DNA of 64,000 nucleotides, taken from Dioscorea cayenensis subsp. rotundata. Taxonomy: Eukaryota; Streptophyta; Magnoliopsida; Dioscoreales; Dioscoreaceae. The stretch is taken from contig NC_052474.1 in assembly GCF_009730915.1 (NCBI RefSeq), forward strand, positions 20,495,501 through 20,559,500. Reading direction: 5' to 3'. The notes below the pieces were generated by a model. The model was given only the letters and a program-made list of their open reading frames with translations. It did not search any database and was not told the DNA's origin. Numbering within the stretch: the stretch's first letter is position 1; every line of letters starts with the position of its first letter. Of this stretch, positions 59,480-64,000 are shown one piece after another. The position numbers and the translations under genes were made by a program.

Positions 59480-60030
59480 AAAATATTCAAAATATTCAAA
59501 TCTCAAGGCTGTCTAAAATACACAAATCTCAGGACCAGTCGAGAGCACCGATCTCAAGATGGTCTAAAATACTCAAAATCTCGGGGATCGGTAGGAGAGC
59601 ACCGATCTCGAGGCGATCCAAAATATCAAAATATTCAAATACACAAATCTTAGGACTCGGTCGAGAGCACTCGATCTCAAGGCGGTCTAAAAATACTCAA
59701 ATCTCGAGGGATCGGTAGAGAGCACCGATCTCGAGGCGATCAAAAATATCAAAATATTCAAATACACAAATCTTAGGGACCCGGGTCGAGAGCACGCGAT
59801 CTCGAGGCGGTCTAAAATACTCAAATCTCAAGATCAGCTGAGAGCACCGATCTCGAGGCGATCCAAAATATCCAAATCTCGAGACTAGCAGAAAGCCACG
59901 GATCTCAAAGGCGGTCTAAAAATAGTCAGAGTCTCAAGATCGGTAGGAGCACACATTTCGAGCTGATTCTAAATACATAAATCTAAAAGATCGACTAGAC
60001 CACACATTTCGAGGGCAATCTCAATCCCAA
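59480..60030. repeat. Hairpin-forming minisatellite with about 128-bp higher-order period
   Basis: The basic unit is about 55-65 bp: CAAATCTCGAGGATCGGTAG, AGAGCACCGATCTCGAGGCG, then GTCTAAAATACT. Two unit variants alternate: GGCGGTCTAAAA... and GGCGATCCAAAATATC... The pair recurs about every 128 bp (for example 59671 and 59799). Within a unit, CTCGAG-GATCGGT at 59703-59716 pairs with ACCGATCTCGAG at 59724-59735. Confidence 0.85.
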
Positions 60031-60054
60031 GATCAACCATGAATGCAAATCACG

Positions 60055-60780
60055 CAGTAAAAATGATGAATAAATAAATAAATAAATAAATAAAAAAATA
60101 AAAAATAATAATTAAAAAAATAATAATAATAATAATAATAATCAATCAAATCATAATAATAATAAATAAATAAATAATAATAATAATAAGTCAAATCAAA
60201 TCAAATTAAAAATAAAAATAAAAATAAATGAAATTAGATAAAAATATATATTAATTAAATATAATCAAATCATATCAAATAATAATAATAATAATAATAC
60301 AATTAGATAAAACATAATAATAAAATTAAATTAAATTAATAAAAAAATAATAATAACAATAAAAACAATTCAAATCAAATCGAGATAAAAATATATATCA
60401 GATAAAAATAATAATAAAAAAATAAATAAATAAATAAATAATAAAAAAATAATAATTAATAGATTAAGTCAGGTAAAAGATATATAAATAATAATAAGAT
60501 AAAAAATAAAAATAAAAATAATAATAATAATAATAAATAATTATAATAATAATGATATGTAGATAATATAAATAAAAAAATTAAAAAAGATAAACTAATG
60601 ATAATAATAATAAAAATAAATAATACAAATAATAATAATAATAATAATATATATATATATAATATTGATAAAGATAATAAATAAATAAATAAATAATCCA
60701 AATCAGATAAAGAAAATAAAAAAAAAATAAAAAATCAAATATATAAATATATATATCAAAGGAAGATAAAATAAATACAT
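60055..60780. repeat. A-rich (AAT)n/(AAAT)n low-complexity tract, about 700 bp
   Basis: The plus strand is made almost wholly of A and T in AATA, AAT and AAAT words, with rare CAAATC and GATA words. Open frames on the minus strand here (Ile/Leu/Tyr/Phe-only) are artefacts of composition. Confidence 0.9.
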
Positions 60781-62234
60781 AAATAGACTTCTTGATCGAA
60801 ACCTCAAGTTGAGATTAATGGTGCTTCCGTCCTGATTCAGCTATTCATATTGTCCAATAACTAAGAGAGAATAATGGGGAAGCTGTACATGCAAGCCTTA
60901 GAAAAAAAAAGGGGTGTCATGATTCTTGCCGAGGAGCTCTCGAAGCATCACATCTATAATAGCAACAATGAATTGATGAAAGTGATTCAGGTGTATAGCC
61001 TGATATATATTAGTTCTCTTAAACCTGCAAAGATTCATTGGAATGCAACCATTGCATTTCTTCTGCTATTTGCTACAACATTAGTCAAGCAGTTGAAAGA
61101 AACGAAAATCTTGAAATTATGAAAGAATACAGCACTGTTTGTACTTATTTGTTATTCCACCACATCTTCCATTCAACTGTATACTAAAACAAAAGTCAAA
61201 CAAGCATAGATTATATTATATTCTTTACTGCAAAACATAGAAATTCCGTTGAAGTATGATCTACATGTATTGATATATTAAAAGACCAGTTCACATGGGT
61301 ATTTACAAGGCATGAATCTCATTAATGCCTGGCAGTGAATGCACAATTTCAAGGGATCCACATCAAGCTAAAAAATGAGATTTGATATATATATATATAT
61401 AAAAAGGGGGCTTGCATGCATACACGTGCATATTAAAAAATATATATATATATAACTTAGGCCCACCATGAAAAATATATCCAATGCAAATGAACACGTG
61501 ATTAAGAAGAAAATGAAAAGCATGAAGTGGGTCCCACCATGAAGGGAATATGCATCAATTAGAAGCATGCATGCACATATATATACCCACGTGCCTCATT
61601 CAAAATATATATATATATATACACATTAAAATCATGGAAGTTGTAATATGGAAAGAACCTGCACTTTGTTGTTATTTTGATGGGAGAAGAATTAATTAAG
61701 AGTGGAAAAATTAAAAGAAGAAAACCGGGAGGTGGTTGACTTAGAAAAAATGAAGTCTGTGATGCATAATAAATAAATAAATAAATGCATTTGGTCGCAT
61801 CTAAGTATTTGCAATGTTGCAGTGGCTAATTAACTTCTATCAGTTGCAAACGTATATGATTGCAGGATGGGCCCAAAACTAATCCAAGAATCTGATAAAC
61901 AATGCATTACTTGGCCTATCATATATTATTATAAATATAATAATTATGTGTGACTAAAACAAAAAAACAAACGTCTATATATGTGACATGGATGATGGGA
62001 TTTAGAATCAAATGACAAAAAAATATCCATTCTAAAGCAACAATGAAAAGTACTCATCTCGAGGCAAGGATTAAATTTGGTTCATGGGGGGGTATTGAGA
62101 TATATTTCAAGATGGCAACAAGGCACGTAATGCGGTGATAAGGCACAGGCAGCGTCAAGCGGCAACGATATATGATATATATATATAATGAATAACAATT
62201 CGTATATTTTCTTGCTTTTACTTGTACTTGAGTC
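60781..62234. other. AT-rich noncoding sequence
   Basis: No gene recognised. TA runs lie near 61388, 61440 and 61605. The short open frame at 60874-61122 has no recognisable motif and was not accepted. Confidence 0.5.
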
Positions 62235-62322
62235 CTTAATCGGGGGTTCCCATGATTTTAGTCTGGGGTAATTAATAATAGAGGCTTGCCTCTATTAGGA
62301 ATGGAAGAGCCCACAAAGATAA
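62235..62322. repeat. Right arm of the long-range inverted repeat
   Basis: CTTAATCGGGGGTTCCCATG, then TCTGGGGTAATTAAT, then AGAGGCTTGCC and TATTAGG: the reverse complement of the left arm at 57297-57360 with scattered differences. It ends about 30 bp before the VID27-like pseudogene. Confidence 0.75.
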
Positions 62323-62349
62323 AAATAAAATAATATTTGTAATTCGATA

Positions 62350-63112
62350 TATCGCCTAGTGTCTCTTCACCGACATGACACCAGGGTGCGTATTTTCGAT
62401 CCCACAAAAACAATCTTTGCCATTCTCATCAAACTCCTGAAACACAACCTAATATTCCCATCAGTTGATCCCACAACAATAAACCTATCACCAGTAGAAG
62501 CAAAACACTCGAATTTGTGCCCCTGGAGAACCGATGTTCATGCATTCAATATAAAGCAGGCAGCTCTATTGAATTTATAAGATTATGTACAATTCCTCTC
62601 CAGTCACGCATGTCTCAGCGACATAACTGATTGTCATCCAGTCTCAAGAAAATGGACACCGAAGGATCCAACTGTACCCCCTTGCTATCATTGGTGATAC
62701 TTCTCATTATGATGTCACTCACATCCTTCTCAAACTTCCATTCAATGACGACCTTCCTGGTTTCCATGTCAAGCTGATGTACACCAGTAGTGTCAGGCTT
62801 CTCAGTGGTTGCAGGGCTTATTGACAGCATGTTAATCTCAACTCTCATGAACAGAGCCTTCTTCATGGTCGAATACTGAATACCTTTGCCTTCATCTGAG
62901 AACTTCACCGAAACTCCCTCTCCATGAATTCTATAGCTGAAGTTCTTCACCATCTGAATCCTTGAATCACCAACCAAGAGACTATTATCAAGCGCTTCAT
63001 GAGCAAGGCTTTGAATCTCACCACTAGCAGATTCCTCCTCTAGCTCTTCCAACAGATCTTGCCCGACGACCACAACATTGGGTTTCTTTTCAAAGCTCTC
63101 TTCAGCATCCAT
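62350..63112 (-). pseudogene. VID27-like (CYPRO4-type) protein, truncated pseudogene
   Basis: From ATG 63112 the minus frame reads 165 codons with the VID27 blocks [54 protein letters not shown] and [17 protein letters not shown]. It then stops at TGA (62615-62617) exactly where the family has Trp before DMRD (TGG to TGA). Beyond the stop, DMRDWRGIV and, in shifted frames, a FSRGTN-type and ECFASTGDRFIVVGSTDGNI block remain, ending near 62350. The C-terminal WD-like half is missing. Acidic Ser/Glu sequence upstream (63130-63260, minus) may be the decayed N terminus. No introns are seen, so a retrocopy is possible. Confidence 0.8.
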
Positions 63113-63262
63113 GTTATCGACAGAGGAGCGGGTTTAGGTTTCGGATCTGAATGCGTAGACACCCGAATTCAATTGCAATGCTTCTTCTGGTTCTTCGAGT
63201 TCGGTTTCGGATTCAGAATCAAAGAGACTGAGGCTCTCGCGGCTGTGAGTATTACGGATTAA

Positions 63263-64000
63263 TGGCGCCGGTCACCACACAGAACACTCTCTGTTGAAGA
63301 GAAGAGGAAAACTAGAACAGAAGAGAAGCAGTGAAGAAAAACGGTCAAAGAAAACAAAAGGATTTGACTCTCTGAGAATAGCCAATGAGCAAACAGCACT
63401 CACTGGTATTAATATATTCAAAACAACATTGACTGACAACTAATCCACAAACTTATAATCCCATTGGTTAATGTAAACCACTAGTTGTGTCTCCATTGGT
63501 CCACCACCTTAAACCTGATACTATTTAATAATCAAAACACTTAACAAAAGCATTCACATATTAAAACTTCAGTACAGCAACCATCTCCATATACCCTGTC
63601 GTCCTTGCATTCACCCTGCAGCCCATACTTGATTAGAAGACCACCTCCACCTGCACCCACTGTGATGATCATCCTGATCCGACCATGCTTCAATCACTGT
63701 GCAACATTGTCCACACCAACAGTGAGATCCACCCATGTCTCTGGCGAGAGAAACAAAGAGATAATGAAAGAAAGAAAGAAAGAGAGAGAAAGAGAGAGCA
63801 CGGGAAAGAAAAAGAGAAGAAAAATGTGCATATACGTGCATGTGTCTCTCTTTAAATGCATGAAAAAAAATTATATATATATTTTTTAGAGAGAGAGAGA
63901 ACGAGAGAGAAAGAGAACACGAGAGAGAGAAAAGAAAGGAAATTCATGCTGATTTTTTTATCATGGATGCATGTACGTGCATTTAAATTATTAAGAACAT
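63263..64000. other. Spacer with GA-rich microsatellites
   Basis: No gene could be supported. The minus strand has short open stretches at 63541-63720 with Gly-rich sequence but with a stop in frame and no recognised motif. (GAAA)n/(GA)n tracts fill 63760-63820 and 63886-63940. Confidence 0.5.

Noticed and set aside
60456..60701. 81-codon minus-strand frame of Leu/Ile/Tyr/Phe, looking like a membrane protein
   Set aside because: It is produced by (AAT)n/(AAAT)n low-complexity DNA and has no start context or conserved residues.
63541..63720. Gly-rich minus-strand stretch at the right edge as a gene fragment
   Set aside because: It has a stop in frame, no recognisable family and no splice context.
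1..64000. CRISPR arrays, rRNA genes, bacterial operons or plasmid features
   Set aside because: None seen. The regular repeats are microsatellites and minisatellites in plant nuclear DNA.

Overview
This is nuclear DNA from a flowering plant. The evidence is GT-AG intron-containing genes for plant-specific proteins (Aux/IAA repressor, CDPK-related kinase, chloroplast-type adenylate kinase, CYP71-type P450), very AT-rich spacers with long TA, CA and GA microsatellites, and nested LTR retrotransposons and MITEs. The species cannot be fixed from the sequence. A monocot is possible but unproven. Positions 3440-4439 are a 1000-N assembly gap.

Left third (1-21 kb). The first exon of a CDPK-related kinase runs off the left edge on the minus strand. 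An AT-rich spacer and the gap follow. Next is a decayed Ty3/gypsy element with long LTR-like flanks (4440-13705), then a copia gag remnant and two related retrotransposon leader/LTR fragments up to about 17.9 kb. This transposon nest abuts an Aux/IAA gene (17994-21114, minus). Its domains I, II and III are intact, but no domain IV exon can be found.

Middle (21-36 kb). A gene-poor AT-rich spacer contains one nearly complete but dead Ty1/copia element (28975-33862). Its LTRs, tRNA-iMet primer site and polypurine tract are all visible.

Gene-rich part (36-56 kb). An adenylate kinase gene with 7 exons (plus) converges on three tandem genes of the LigB / extradiol ring-cleavage dioxygenase family (minus), all with the same 3-exon structure. 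The three copies differ in promoter motifs and intron repeats. Beyond them are two MITE-like elements, a SETD6-like SET-domain methyltransferase gene whose frame is broken by five single-base excesses, all in A/T runs, and an intact 503-residue CYP71-type P450. All are on the minus strand.

Right end (56-64 kb). A 5-kb block of minisatellites and low-complexity sequence is bracketed by a short inverted repeat. It is followed by a broken VID27/CYPRO4-like pseudogene.

The protein-coding genes belong to unrelated pathways (auxin signalling, calcium/kinase signalling, plastid nucleotide balance, ring-cleavage oxidation, lysine methylation, P450 oxidation) and form no evident cluster. The most interesting signals are the promoter and intron divergence of the LigB array, the Aux/IAA gene without domain IV, the homopolymer-only frameshifts in the SETD6-like gene, and the hairpin-forming minisatellite near 59.5-60.0 kb.
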